64,000 nucleotides of DNA, from assembly GCF_013705725.1 (NCBI RefSeq), contig NZ_CP055481.1, positions 3,410,001-3,474,000 on the forward strand. Direction: 5' to 3'. Shown here in pieces: positions 20,845-30,083 of the stretch. The number at the start of each line of letters is the position of its first letter. Positions within the stretch are counted from its first letter, which is position 1. The notes beneath the pieces are model-generated. The model had not been told where the DNA came from and ran no database searches. It saw nothing but the letters and a program-made list of their open reading frames with translations. The position numbers and the translations under genes are program-made. Source of the stretch: Klebsiella sp. RHBSTW-00484 (GTDB taxonomy: Bacteria; Pseudomonadota; Gammaproteobacteria; Enterobacterales; Enterobacteriaceae).

Positions 20845-21889
20845 ACATCAGCGGTTTTTGCCCGCGCTGCCACCATCGTAGCAGCAGTTTGTCAGCACTT
20901 TCAGCCGCGCTGCCGGTAAAGCGGTCGAGCATCTTCTTACGTTGTTGATAACGCACGCTGATGACCTCGTGCTTATCCATCAGTCCCAGCAGCAGTTCAT
21001 CACTGGTTTCCACCTCGTCCACCAGGCCTTTTTCCAGCGCCTGAGTACCGTACCAATGTTCGCCGGTCGCCACCTGCTCAATATCCAACGAGGGACGCAT
21101 CTGGTGAACAAAATCTTTGAACAGCCGATGCGTATCGTTCAGGTCTTCGCGGAATTTCTGTCGCCCTTCTTCGGTATTTTCGCCCAGCATCGTCAGGGTA
21201 CGTTTGTACTGTCCGGCCGTATGCAGTTCAATGTCGATATCTTTGTTTTTCAGGAAGCGATTGATGTTAGGGATCTGCGCCACGACGCCAATAGAACCAA
21301 GGATGGCAAACGGCGCAGAGACGATTTTATTCGCCACGCAGGCCATCATGTAGCCACCGCTGGCCGCTACTTTATCTACCGCTACCGTTAACGGGATCTG
21401 TTTATCACGAAGGCGCTGCAGCTGCGAAGCGGCAAGACCATAGCCATGCACCACGCCGCCGGGGCTTTCCAGGCGAATAACCACCTGATCCCGCGCTTTC
21501 GCCGCTGCCAGCACCGCGGTAATTTCTTCACGCAGGCTGCTGACTTCGTGAGCATCCATACTGCCTTTAAAATCCAGCACCCAAACGCGCGGCTTGCCTT
21601 CTGGCTCTGCTGTGCCCAACTTCGCGCGCGCCTTTGCCGCTTTTGCTTCCTGCTTAAGCTTTTTCTTTTGCCCTTTGTGCCACAGTTTTTGCTGTGGGCC
21701 GTCGAGCAACGAAACCGCCAGCTCTTCCTTCATCTCCTTATATTGCTCGCTAAGATTGGTCACCCGGAGCTCACCGCGCTGCCTTTTGCGCTGAGTCAGG
21801 TTAACAATAATGGCGACGACAACCGCAATAGCGACAACAATGGTCGCGATTTTGGCCAAAAACAGGCCATATTGAGCAAGTAATTCCAC
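20843..21889 (-). CDS. sohB: SohB, inner-membrane S49-family peptidase
   Basis: 348 residues from a GTG at 21889, which has an AAGGTG site 6 bases upstream and aligns with the start of E. coli SohB (349 residues). The further 15 codons upstream look non-coding. It has an N-terminal transmembrane segment (about residues 5-33), a basic linker, then the S49 (SppA-like) domain with catalytic serine in ASGGYMMAC and the ESPGG oxyanion loop. It is a multicopy suppressor of htrA loss in E. coli. Confidence 0.93.
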   Translation of the reverse strand: MELLAQYGLFLAKIATIVVAIAVVVAIIVNLTQRKRQRGELRVTNLSEQYKEMKEELAVSLLDGPQQKLWHKGQKKKLKQEAKAAKARAKLGTAEPEGKPRVWVLDFKGSMDAHEVSSLREEITAVLAAAKARDQVVIRLESPGGVVHGYGLAASQLQRLRDKQIPLTVAVDKVAASGGYMMACVANKIVSAPFAILGSIGVVAQIPNINRFLKNKDIDIELHTAGQYKRTLTMLGENTEEGRQKFREDLNDTHRLFKDFVHQMRPSLDIEQVATGEHWYGTQALEKGLVDEVETSDELLLGLMDKHEVISVRYQQRKKMLDRFTGSAAESADKLLLRWWQRGQKPLM

Positions 21890-22143
21890 GTTTTCACCTT
21901 GTGTAAAGCACTGACGTTGACGCACAGTGTACATCAGCCATCTGCGAGAAGTCTTTGTGCTTTGCGTCGCATGCGAGGCGCATTCCTGTTTTTTTCAGCG
22001 ACGATGAAATCGTTGCAAGATATTAATTCCGCGAAGACTTTCCGTTTCGCTGATTGCAATAGCAGGCACTTTCAGGCATAAAGCGCAAAAGTAAGATACC
22101 GAATAGCCAGCGCGATCGTCAGCAGATCGCCCGAGGAGTCGCC

Positions 22144-22905
22144 GTGCATTATCAACCGCAACGTCACCTGTTACAGGACCGCATCATCCTGGTTACCGGC
22201 GCCAGCGACGGCATTGGCCGTGAAGCCGCCCTGACCTATGCCCGCTACAGCGCCAGCGTGATCCTGGTTGGCCGTAATGAAGAGAAGCTGCGTCGCGTCG
22301 CACAAGAGATTCAGCAAGCAGGAGGTATTCCTGCCCCATGGTTCACGCTTGACCTGTTGACCTGCACGCCGCAGGAGTGCCAGCAGTTGGCGCAGAAGAT
22401 TGCTATTCACTACCCGCGTCTCGACGGCGTCCTGCACAACGCGGGTCTGCTGGGCGATATCTGCCCAATGGATGAACAAAAGCCGGATGTATGGCAGCAG
22501 GTTATGCAGGTGAACGTAAATGGCACCTTTATGCTCACTCAGGCATTGCTTCCTTTATTACTCAAATCTGAGTCCGGTTCTCTGGTCTTCACCTCCTCTA
22601 GCGTGGGTCGTCAGGGGCGAGCGAACTGGGGTGCTTATGCGGCGTCCAAATTTGCCACCGAAGGCATGATGCAGGTGCTGGCTGAGGAGTACCAAAGCCG
22701 CCATCTGCGGGTTAACTGCATCAATCCTGGCGGCACGCGCACCAAAATGCGCGCCAATGCTTTCCCAACCGAAGATCCGCAAAAATTGAAAACGCCTGCC
22801 GATATCATGCCGGTTTATCTGTGGCTGATGGGCGACGACAGCCGTCGCAAGACGGGAATGACTTTTGACGCCCAACCGGGCCGCAAACCAGGAATCGCAC
22901 AATGA
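22144..22905 (+). CDS. yciK: YciK, short-chain dehydrogenase
   Basis: 253 residues from a GTG preceded by GAGGAG. A classical SDR: cofactor loop GASDGIG at residues 19-25, NAG motif (HNAG), catalytic Ser in FTSSSVG and YAASK (Tyr-x3-Lys). The physiological substrate is unknown. It overlaps btuR by 4 bases (ATGA), so the two are translationally coupled as in E. coli. Confidence 0.93.
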   Translation: MHYQPQRHLLQDRIILVTGASDGIGREAALTYARYSASVILVGRNEEKLRRVAQEIQQAGGIPAPWFTLDLLTCTPQECQQLAQKIAIHYPRLDGVLHNAGLLGDICPMDEQKPDVWQQVMQVNVNGTFMLTQALLPLLLKSESGSLVFTSSSVGRQGRANWGAYAASKFATEGMMQVLAEEYQSRHLRVNCINPGGTRTKMRANAFPTEDPQKLKTPADIMPVYLWLMGDDSRRKTGMTFDAQPGRKPGIAQ

Positions 22906-23492
22906 GTGATGAACGTTACCGTGAGCGCCAGCAGCGGGTAAAAGATAAGGTCGATGCCCGCGTGGCGTCAGCCCAGGAAGAACGTGGCATTGTGATTGTG
23001 TTTACCGGCAACGGTAAAGGCAAAACTACCGCCGCTTTTGGCACCGTTACCCGCGCCGTCGGGCATGGCAAAAAGGCCAGTGTTGTGCAATTTATTAAAG
23101 GCACCTGGCCGAACGGCGAGCGCAATCTGCTTGAACCGCACGGCGTTGAATTTCAGGTGATGGCCACCGGCTTCACCTGGAATACTCAGGATCGCGAAAG
23201 CGATACAGCCGCCTGCCTCGCCGTCTGGGAACATGGGCGCAGAATGCTGGCCGATGAAAGCCTGGATCTCGTTTTACTGGACGAGCTAACCTACATGGTG
23301 GCCTATGACTACCTGCCGCTGGAAGACGTGCTGACTGCTCTGCGCAACCGCCCTGCGCATCAAACGGTCATTATTACTGGTCGCGGTTGCCATCGTGAAA
23401 TTACCGAACTGGCCGATACCGTCAGCGAATTGCGTCCTGTTAAGCACGCGTTTGATGCCGGAATTAAGGCGCAGATGGGGATCGATTACTAA
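22902..23492 (+). CDS. btuR: Cob(I)yrinic acid a,c-diamide adenosyltransferase
   Basis: 196 residues, as in E. coli BtuR/CobA. The P-loop (TGNGKGKTT, residues 35-43), the LVLLDELTY segment and the RNRP/VIITGRG region are typical of CobA-type corrinoid adenosyltransferases, which make adenosylcobalamin. Its last 29 bases overlap the 3' end of the convergent AraC-family gene. Confidence 0.96.
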   Translation: MSDERYRERQQRVKDKVDARVASAQEERGIVIVFTGNGKGKTTAAFGTVTRAVGHGKKASVVQFIKGTWPNGERNLLEPHGVEFQVMATGFTWNTQDRESDTAACLAVWEHGRRMLADESLDLVLLDELTYMVAYDYLPLEDVLTALRNRPAHQTVIITGRGCHREITELADTVSELRPVKHAFDAGIKAQMGIDY

Positions 23493-24438
23493 GCGTCAGT
23501 CGTTCAAGTAACGCATAATTAAGCGGCAGGCACAGGCAATCTTCCCCCATCGCCAGTTCGCTTTCGAGAATGTTTTGCCGCGAGACAAAGCGTTTACGAT
23601 ATTCGGTCGGCGTCACCCCACAGTATTTATTAAATGCGGCAATCAGGTATTTATGCTCCTGAAAGCCGCAGCTGTGGCTGATATCGGTGATTGGCGTGCG
23701 GGTGTCGCGCAGTAGGGTGCGGGCTTTATTCAGCCGAACCAGCGTCAAATACTCTTTGAAATTATGCCGACTGACCTTTTTAAACAGCCGCGAAAACCAT
23801 GAGTAGCTCATCCCGCTATGGCTGGCGACTTCGCTCAGGGTCAGCGGTTGGTCAAAATGCTGATTAATAAAATCAATGCCTTTCTTGATCATCGCCTCTT
23901 CACGCAGCGTACTTTCCGCATGTTGCGTCGGCTTCCCGGCGGTCACTATCGCATCTAATAACAGATAAATCGCCGCGATGCGTTGAAACGGCGGGTGGTT
24001 ATCAATCAACCGCTCCAGTAATGCCACCAGGCGTCGATGTACGTCGTTGTCAGTTGACGAATAAACCTGCCCGGAAGTGCACCAACTCAGCAGTGGAGAA
24101 GGATGTAGCTCATCAAACAGGCCGGGAGAAAACTGTACGGTCACCAGTTGGCTTCCCGTCTCCTCCGCGCTAAGCGAGTGCACTTCTTCAGCGTTGATAT
24201 ACAGCATATCCCCCTGCGCCAGCTCCACGCTTTGCTGCCCCACGGAGACCGTAAAGCGCCCCGCCAGCACGGTAATCAGCTCCGGAGCCGGATGCCAGTG
24301 AGGTTCGCAGTAACGCACCTCGGCGGCAAACACGTTCAGCTTCTCTGCGTCAAAAGCAATCAGCTCATAGCCGCTGTTTACCGTCTGCCGTCCGGTTTGC
24401 ATCACTGCGCGAGAATGAGTGACTGAAAAAGGGAACAT
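23464..24438 (-). CDS. AraC-family regulator with cupin sensor, third gene of a glycoside operon
   Basis: 324 residues from the ATG at 24438, which has AGGAGA 6 bases upstream. The N-terminal AraC-type cupin (about residues 25-130; EPHWHPAPELITVL) would bind a sugar. The C-terminal double helix-turn-helix is at about residues 190-290 (LTLSEVASHSGMSYSWFSRLFKK and ITDISHSCGFQEHKYLIAAF). It starts 24 bases after the GH3 stop and so is probably co-transcribed with the transporter and glucosidase it likely controls. The 3' end overlaps btuR tail-to-tail. Confidence 0.85.
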   Translation of the reverse strand: MFPFSVTHSRAVMQTGRQTVNSGYELIAFDAEKLNVFAAEVRYCEPHWHPAPELITVLAGRFTVSVGQQSVELAQGDMLYINAEEVHSLSAEETGSQLVTVQFSPGLFDELHPSPLLSWCTSGQVYSSTDNDVHRRLVALLERLIDNHPPFQRIAAIYLLLDAIVTAGKPTQHAESTLREEAMIKKGIDFINQHFDQPLTLSEVASHSGMSYSWFSRLFKKVSRHNFKEYLTLVRLNKARTLLRDTRTPITDISHSCGFQEHKYLIAAFNKYCGVTPTEYRKRFVSRQNILESELAMGEDCLCLPLNYALLERLTLSNRSPSAP

Positions 24439-24461
24439 GCGCAATCTCCTATGGTTAGCCG

Positions 24462-26813
24462 TTAATTACGCCCCGCCAGCACGGCATTGAGCTCATCACG
24501 ATCGATATCCAATGCCAAGAATTCAGTCAACGCGATCAGCAACCCGCAGAACAGATCCGGAGCCAGTCGAATCAGCTTTTCACGCACCTGATCCACCGGC
24601 AACAGGCTCTTATCAGCGATCAGATTCACCACGCGGGCAAAGGCCTCCGGCTGTTGGATCAGCTGCTGGAGCGAATTATCATCGCGTAGAGGCACATAGC
24701 GCTGCGGGCAGTCCACTGTCATTTCTGCACAGAGCGGCAGGTCGCGGGATGAGCTACCAACGCGGAGCTTCCAGAGACCCGGCGTCACTACCCAGTCGCC
24801 AAGGCCTGGGTGGTAACAGGCCAGCTCGGCAACAGGCAGTTGCAGGCTCACGCGACGAGTTTCCCCTGCGGCCAGTTCAACTTTACTGAACGCCTTCAAT
24901 GCTTGCACTTCACGAATCAGTTCCCCGTCAGGCGCACTTACATATAGCTGAACAACCTCTTTACCGGCGAATGCTCCGCAGTTGGTCAGATCAAACGAAA
25001 CGGTGAGGGTCTCATTTTCCCCTAATCGGGAGGCTGAGAGCACGATATTATCGTAAACAAATCGGGTATAGCTTAAGCCAAAGCCGAACGGAAACAGCGG
25101 CGTCAGGCGGCGTTTATCGTAGTAACGATAGCCGACAAAAAGCCCTTCTCCGTAGTGATGACGTAGATTCTCTCCCGGATAGTGCAGCCATGCGGGGGTC
25201 TCTTCCAGCGAATTGGGAACCGTCACGGTTAATTTACCGCACGGGTTACGCTGGCCGAAGAGAATTTCCGCCACCGCGCGGCCCATGCCCTGCCCGGCGA
25301 AGAAAGTTTCCAGCAGCGCTTTACACTCGCCAAGCCATGGCATGACGACCGCATCGCTGTTGGCCAGCACCACCACCACATTTGGCTGGACCGCCGCCAC
25401 TTCCCGGATCAGTCGCTCATGAACCGGCAGAATATTCAGGTCCTGACGATCGCCATTCTCGCCATCTTCACCGACAGCGGTGCTGACAAAGATCACCGCC
25501 ACATCCGCCTCCTGCGCAACGGCGCGGGCCTGCGCCAAAGCCTGTTCATCACAGCGCAGATCGTCCGGGGCACCCACCGCCCAGGAGACGCTAAAATCAT
25601 CCCCGGCGAGGTCAAAAATTTCATCCAGCGGACGATCCAGCAGATAGGGTACGGTGGTTGCGCATCCGGAGCCCTGAATCACCGGCTCCTGCGCCGGCTT
25701 ACCCAGCACCGCGATGCGTGGCGTCTTCCCTGAGCGCAGCGGCAGCAGATCATCTTCATTTTTCAGCAAGACGATAGATTCGGCTGCCAGTTGTTGCGCC
25801 AGCGCATGGTGCGCCGGAAAATCAGCGCGCGTTTGCGGACGACGATGACGCTGGACTTTATCCAGCAGCGCCAACATTCGCTGACAAGCGCGATCCACGA
25901 CTGCCATCGGCACCTCGCCTGATTCAATCGCCGCCAGCAACGTTTGTTTATCGCGTCGGGTTTCCGGCATCGCAAGGTCGTTGCCCGCCATCAGTGAGGC
26001 CGGACGGTCCTTAATCCCGTACCAGTCGGACATCACCAGGCCGTCATATCCCCACTCATCGCGTAGCACCTGGGTGAGCAAAAACGGGTCCTGGGACGTC
26101 TGCACCCCGTTAAGGCGATTGTAAGAGGACATCACCGTCCACGGCTGGGATTTCTTAATCGCGCGCTGGAAACCCGCCAGATAGATTTCGCGCAGCGCCC
26201 GCTCTTCAATAATCGAGTCCATTTCCGTGCGGCGGTACTCCGAGTTATTCGCTGCAAAGTGCTTCAGGCTGGCACCAACGCCCTCCTGTTGCAGGCCGTT
26301 AATCAGCGCCGCGGCGATGTCGCCGCTGACTACCGGGTCTTCGGCGTAATATTCATAGCCGCGGCCCGCCAGCGGAGTGCGACGAATGTTGATGCCCGGG
26401 CCAAGCAGGATCCCAACGCCCATCTGCTGACACTCTGTCCCCAGCGCTTGCCCCATCTGATGAACCAGCTCCACATCCCAACTACAGGCCAGGCTAGAGC
26501 CATTCGGAAAGCAGGTTGCCGGAAGCGAGGCGCTGAAAAGCGCTTCACTGCCCCCCTTCGCTGCAGACTCTTCTGCGCTGGCCTGGTCTGCGGTCTGGGT
26601 GATGACCGAGATAAAGTCATCCATGCTCCACTTTTCACGGCCATCAATTTGCGCACTGCTGTAACGAACGCCGTAAGTACCGTCCGTCATGACGATATCT
26701 GCAATACCATGCTGTGGTAGAGAAGCCGTGCGCCACAGGCCGCTACCGGTCAACAGCGCCACTTTGTCTTCCACGCTCATCGCGGCGAGGGTCGTGTTAA
26801 AATCGTTATTCAT
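24462..26813 (-). CDS. Glycoside hydrolase family 3 beta-glucosidase/xylosidase
   Basis: 783 residues. Domains: GH3 N-terminal barrel with nucleophile Asp263 (GLVMSDWYG) and substrate-binding KHFAANN (184-190); GH3 C-terminal sandwich; and a fibronectin III-like domain (about 600-680). There is no signal peptide, so the enzyme is cytoplasmic and would cleave an imported beta-glucoside or xyloside. It is the middle gene of the symporter-GH3-AraC operon, 18 bases after the symporter. Substrate cannot be read from sequence. Confidence 0.9.
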   Translation of the reverse strand: MNNDFNTTLAAMSVEDKVALLTGSGLWRTASLPQHGIADIVMTDGTYGVRYSSAQIDGREKWSMDDFISVITQTADQASAEESAAKGGSEALFSASLPATCFPNGSSLACSWDVELVHQMGQALGTECQQMGVGILLGPGINIRRTPLAGRGYEYYAEDPVVSGDIAAALINGLQQEGVGASLKHFAANNSEYRRTEMDSIIEERALREIYLAGFQRAIKKSQPWTVMSSYNRLNGVQTSQDPFLLTQVLRDEWGYDGLVMSDWYGIKDRPASLMAGNDLAMPETRRDKQTLLAAIESGEVPMAVVDRACQRMLALLDKVQRHRRPQTRADFPAHHALAQQLAAESIVLLKNEDDLLPLRSGKTPRIAVLGKPAQEPVIQGSGCATTVPYLLDRPLDEIFDLAGDDFSVSWAVGAPDDLRCDEQALAQARAVAQEADVAVIFVSTAVGEDGENGDRQDLNILPVHERLIREVAAVQPNVVVVLANSDAVVMPWLGECKALLETFFAGQGMGRAVAEILFGQRNPCGKLTVTVPNSLEETPAWLHYPGENLRHHYGEGLFVGYRYYDKRRLTPLFPFGFGLSYTRFVYDNIVLSASRLGENETLTVSFDLTNCGAFAGKEVVQLYVSAPDGELIREVQALKAFSKVELAAGETRRVSLQLPVAELACYHPGLGDWVVTPGLWKLRVGSSSRDLPLCAEMTVDCPQRYVPLRDDNSLQQLIQQPEAFARVVNLIADKSLLPVDQVREKLIRLAPDLFCGLLIALTEFLALDIDRDELNAVLAGRN

Positions 26814-26831
26814 CTCTCTGGCTCCCTGAGG

Positions 26832-28196
26832 TTAAAGCGCGTTCTGTTGTTTACGCAGGCTGATTTTTTGCACAATATCGCGATAGGTTTTTTCATCCAG
26901 CGAATAGCAGGCGACAAATATTGCGCTTAGCGCAAACATCGCACCGGGAAATATCGTCATCAAAATATTAATACCATTGATTGCGCTGCTCGAAATATTG
27001 CCAGCATCATAATGATAATAATCCAGCATCCACCCTGCGCAGCCGCCGCCAATCGCCATCGATATTTTGGTGATAAAATTAAAGAAGCCATAAATTGCGC
27101 CTTCAGTCCGCACACCATGATGCCACTCAGCATATTCAACGGTATCGGCAATCATTGACCACATGGAAACAAACCCCATCCCTAACGTAATACTGTACAA
27201 GCATACCCCAGTCATGATCAGCCAGATATTGTCGCCGGCAATAAAATATTGCATTAGCACACCGAAGATACCAATCAGCAGCGCAACCAGCGTCATTTTC
27301 TTCTTACCGATCAGCGCAATGACTTTTTCCGAAATAACGGTACCTACGATATAGGCCGCTGACTGAATCATAAAGAAGGTTGAGGTAAATCCTTCATTAC
27401 CGATAATATATTTAATAAAGTAGATCGCTATTGCCATCCATACGGTATAGGCAATATAGAAAAAGACGGTAAACAGCGACAGGTTAATCAGCGGTGTGTT
27501 ACCTGCCACCGCGCGGAGCATTTCCCTTAACGTCGGCGCAGGCGTCTCCTCTTCTTCACCTACCCGTTCTGTAGTCATTCCAAAGCAGGCAAGGAACAAG
27601 AAAGTCGCCAGCAGAGCGAAGCAAGAGACCGCAAAAACGTAGCCCAACTGCTTATCGTCAAACGGTGAAATCAGCATATCCGCGGTAGTTGAAACAATCA
27701 GATAGCCGACAATCGCCAATACAAAGCGGTATACCGAGAGCGATGAGCGGGACGCTTCATGCTGAGTCAAACGGTTGGTTAACGCTGAGTATGGCGTGTT
27801 CACCGCCGTATATGCCAGACAGTAAATAGTATAAGAGATCAACGCAAAATAGAATTTCGCCTCGCCACCAAAAGGCACAAAACACAATACGGTTAAAAAA
27901 CCGAGCGGTATTGATCCATATAATAACCATGGACGTAATTTGCCGTAGCGGCTATGCGTTTTATCGATAGCAAAACCAATCAAGATATTAAAAATGGCAT
28001 CAATAACGCGAGCAATAACAAAAATCAAACTCGCCTGCGCTGCGCTAATGCCGTAAATGTTAGTATAGAAATATAATAAGAAAAGTGAAACAAAGCCGAA
28101 TGATAAATTAGAGGAAAAGTCACCAAAGCCGTAGCCTATTTTTTCTTTCACGCCGATAACCACATAGCTTGCCGATAGTTTTCCTGCTGTATCCAT
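26832..28196 (-). CDS. GPH-family (glycoside-pentoside-hexuronide) cation symporter
   Basis: 454 residues with about 12 membrane spans. The N-terminal EKIGYGFGDFSSNLSFG and the IDKTHSRYGKLRPWLL loop are signatures of the GPH/MelB family, which import glycosides with H+ or Na+. It is the first gene of an operon with a GH3 hydrolase and an AraC regulator, so it probably imports the glycoside that GH3 splits. A consensus CRP site lies about 110 bases upstream. Confidence 0.9.
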   Translation of the reverse strand: MDTAGKLSASYVVIGVKEKIGYGFGDFSSNLSFGFVSLFLLYFYTNIYGISAAQASLIFVIARVIDAIFNILIGFAIDKTHSRYGKLRPWLLYGSIPLGFLTVLCFVPFGGEAKFYFALISYTIYCLAYTAVNTPYSALTNRLTQHEASRSSLSVYRFVLAIVGYLIVSTTADMLISPFDDKQLGYVFAVSCFALLATFLFLACFGMTTERVGEEEETPAPTLREMLRAVAGNTPLINLSLFTVFFYIAYTVWMAIAIYFIKYIIGNEGFTSTFFMIQSAAYIVGTVISEKVIALIGKKKMTLVALLIGIFGVLMQYFIAGDNIWLIMTGVCLYSITLGMGFVSMWSMIADTVEYAEWHHGVRTEGAIYGFFNFITKISMAIGGGCAGWMLDYYHYDAGNISSSAINGINILMTIFPGAMFALSAIFVACYSLDEKTYRDIVQKISLRKQQNAL

Positions 28197-28229
28197 TTTT
28201 GGCTACCCGTTTATGTAATCAGTGGCGTC

Positions 28230-28235
28230 AGTATA
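28230..28235 (-). promoter_or_regulatory. Candidate -10 of the glycoside operon
   Basis: On the minus strand TATACT (5 of 6 to consensus) lies 34 bases before the symporter start. No good -35 accompanies it, consistent with an activator-dependent promoter. The implied start near 28223 would put the CRP site at roughly -90. Confidence 0.4.
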
Positions 28236-28305
28236 TGGCGTTGGCTGGCACAGCGCTTTGCGTTATTTGTCCGGGGAATTCCCGTTTTTTGTCTTTATGC
28301 AGAAG

Positions 28306-28321
28306 TGTGAAAGATATCACA
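28306..28321. promoter_or_regulatory. CRP (cAMP receptor protein) binding site
   Basis: TGTGA (28306-28310), six bases, TCACA (28317-28321): both half-sites match the CRP consensus exactly with the correct spacing. It lies between rluB and the glycoside operon, about 110 bases before the symporter ATG, pointing to catabolite control of that operon. Confidence 0.8.
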
Positions 28322-28344
28322 GGCGGGAGAAAATAAAGCGAAAA

Positions 28345-28366
28345 TTCCGGCGGTTACCCGCCGGAA
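28345..28366 (-). terminator. Terminator of rluB
   Basis: 9-bp perfect stem TTCCGGCGG (28345-28353) and CCGCCGGAA (28358-28366), 10 bases after the rluB stop on the minus strand, followed by a TTTTCG tail. Confidence 0.8.
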
Positions 28367-28375
28367 CGAAAGTCA

Positions 28376-29263
28376 TTAACCGTTACCGTTATTACGGCTG
28401 CTGGAGCGACGGCTATTATTGTTATTGCCGACCTGGCTGTGGCGCTTGACCGCACGGCGAATTTGGTTCGCTTTCATGCGACGACGATCTTTCTCGACCG
28501 CCACTTTTGAGGTGGTTTCCGGCGTCAACTCCACCAGCTCACGCAGGTAGTTGGTTTGCGCCAGATCCAGCTCGGTATAGCCGCCGCGAGGCAGGCCTTT
28601 CGGCAGCGGAATATCACCATAACGAACGCGGATCAGACGGCTAACCTGTACGCCAACGGCTTCCCACAAGCGGCGAACTTCACGGTTACGCCCTTCGGTC
28701 AGCGTCACGTTGTACCACTGGTTAATCCCTTCACCACCGGTGAATTTGATGGTTTTAAACGCCGCCGGACCGTCTTCCAGCTGTACGCCACGAGACAGTT
28801 GACGAAGTTTATCTTCATCAACCTGACCAAACACGCGCACGGCGTATTCGCGTTCAACTTCACGGCTCGGATGCATCAGGCGATTTGCCAGTTCACCGTC
28901 GGTGGTGAACAGCAGCAGACCGCAGGTATTTACATCCAGACGCCCCACGGCAATCCAGCGCGCGCCGCGCAGTTTTGGCAGACGATCGAATACCGTCGGA
29001 CGCCCTTCAGGGTCGTTACGGGTACACAGCTCGCCTTCTGGCTTGTAGTACGCCAGCACGCGACAGATTTGTTCCGCAGACTCTTTCACCGAAATCAGGT
29101 GACCATCGATACGAATTTTTAAACCAGGGACAATTTCAACGCGATCGCCGAGAGTTGCGATTTTGCCATCGACGCTGACGCGGCCAGCTTCAATTTTAGA
29201 TTCAATTTCACGGCGGGAGCCGTGGCCAGCGCGGGCCAGCACTTTTTGTAATTTCTCGCTCAT
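28376..29263 (-). CDS. rluB: 23S rRNA pseudouridine 2605 synthase
   Basis: 295 residues (291 in E. coli). The N-terminal S4 RNA-binding domain ([20 protein letters not shown]) is followed by the RsuA-type pseudouridine synthase domain, with the catalytic Asp in [17 protein letters not shown]. The low-complexity C-terminal tail (about residues 265-295) is rich in Arg, Ser and Asn. RluB modifies U2605 of 23S rRNA. Confidence 0.96.
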   Translation of the reverse strand: MSEKLQKVLARAGHGSRREIESKIEAGRVSVDGKIATLGDRVEIVPGLKIRIDGHLISVKESAEQICRVLAYYKPEGELCTRNDPEGRPTVFDRLPKLRGARWIAVGRLDVNTCGLLLFTTDGELANRLMHPSREVEREYAVRVFGQVDEDKLRQLSRGVQLEDGPAAFKTIKFTGGEGINQWYNVTLTEGRNREVRRLWEAVGVQVSRLIRVRYGDIPLPKGLPRGGYTELDLAQTNYLRELVELTPETTSKVAVEKDRRRMKANQIRRAVKRHSQVGNNNNSRRSSSRNNGNG

Positions 29264-29380
29264 TGAGCATCCTTAAGGTGTCGCCTTCCCAGGCGTCTGG
29301 TATACTTCGAAAAACATGACGCTATCAAAATTATGATCTAACGCCATGTTCTGTATATATATTTTGCATCCAGGCATATC

Positions 29381-29527
29381 ATGTTCTGCGTCGTTTTAAC
29401 GGCCACAATTGAGACATGCCCTCTCGCGTGGGCGAACATGGTACACGAACTTGAAGATGAATGCTTCTTTGCGTTTCATGTGGCCGCGCTTTTCCACCAG
29501 GATACAAACAATCCTTATGAATTATGA
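29381..29527 (+). CDS. Possible 48-residue small protein
   Basis: A small open frame in the otherwise empty 537-base gap between rluB and the next gene. It begins at an ATG with a weak CAGG site and encodes MFCVVLTATIETCPLAWANM and so on, with many Phe/Cys/His residues. I do not recognise it and it may be chance. The rest of 29264-29800 shows nothing else I can name, apart from the rluB promoter that must lie at its left end. Confidence 0.2.
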   Translation: MFCVVLTATIETCPLAWANMVHELEDECFFAFHVAALFHQDTNNPYEL

Positions 29528-29800
29528 TTCATGCTGACGGATTTTCCTGTGGCCGGAAAGGCCGGTCATCAGGCTTTCGGGACACAGAGGCGTTGAAGTT
29601 CATCATTGCGGGTCAGTGCCTGCTCGGTTGCGGCCCTGTTTCATCAATAACACTAATGATTGTATTGCCATTTATAATTTTTAGGATTATTCTCAATTCA
29701 CATTTCGTTTTATCCCCTTTTGGATTCATTATTCAATTAAAAACAAAAAGTCTGGAATGAGCTCAAATACCCGGTCTAATTTTAAAAATGAGTTTTGAAA

Positions 29801-30064
29801 ATGAAAAACATTGAACATCTCAAACTTCGTGATGTGTGTTACGCCAAAATAAGAACATGCAATAACGATGAAATGATAATCAAAATTTCCGACATAAACA
29901 TGGTGGTTGCACAAGGTGATATTTGCATTCTTTCATTAAGAAATATGCCATCACCGGTAAAACTAAGAAACAAACTCTCTGAAATTGAATCGTTGCTCAA
30001 CATGACTCAGCATACCGTCATTCCTTGCGTTGACTCAGCCCACGCTGGTTCAGACGATACATAA
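29801..30064 (+). CDS. Hypothetical 87-residue protein
   Basis: Start taken at the ATG at 29801; a TTG two codons earlier is in frame. The product (MKNIEHLKLRDVCYAKIRTC...) is soluble-looking, with a beta-rich centre and a C-terminal amphipathic helix (VKLRNKLSEIESLLNM). I do not recognise the family. Base composition is clearly more AT-rich than the flanking housekeeping genes, suggesting acquisition. It ends 20 bases before the expanded ERIC element. Confidence 0.45.
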   Translation: MKNIEHLKLRDVCYAKIRTCNNDEMIIKISDINMVVAQGDICILSLRNMPSPVKLRNKLSEIESLLNMTQHTVIPCVDSAHAGSDDT

Positions 30065-30083
30065 TCACAATAAAGTCACAATC

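Noticed and set aside
28274..28283. GGGAATTCCC palindrome near the glycoside operon promoter
   Set aside because: Too short and isolated to call an operator. AraC-family proteins usually bind direct repeats, and there is no second copy.
29524..29760. 78-residue plus-strand frame before the hypothetical gene
   Set aside because: No ribosome site, a Gly/Cys/Ser-rich start and a hydrophobic AT-derived end. It looks like chance coding in AT-rich intergenic DNA.
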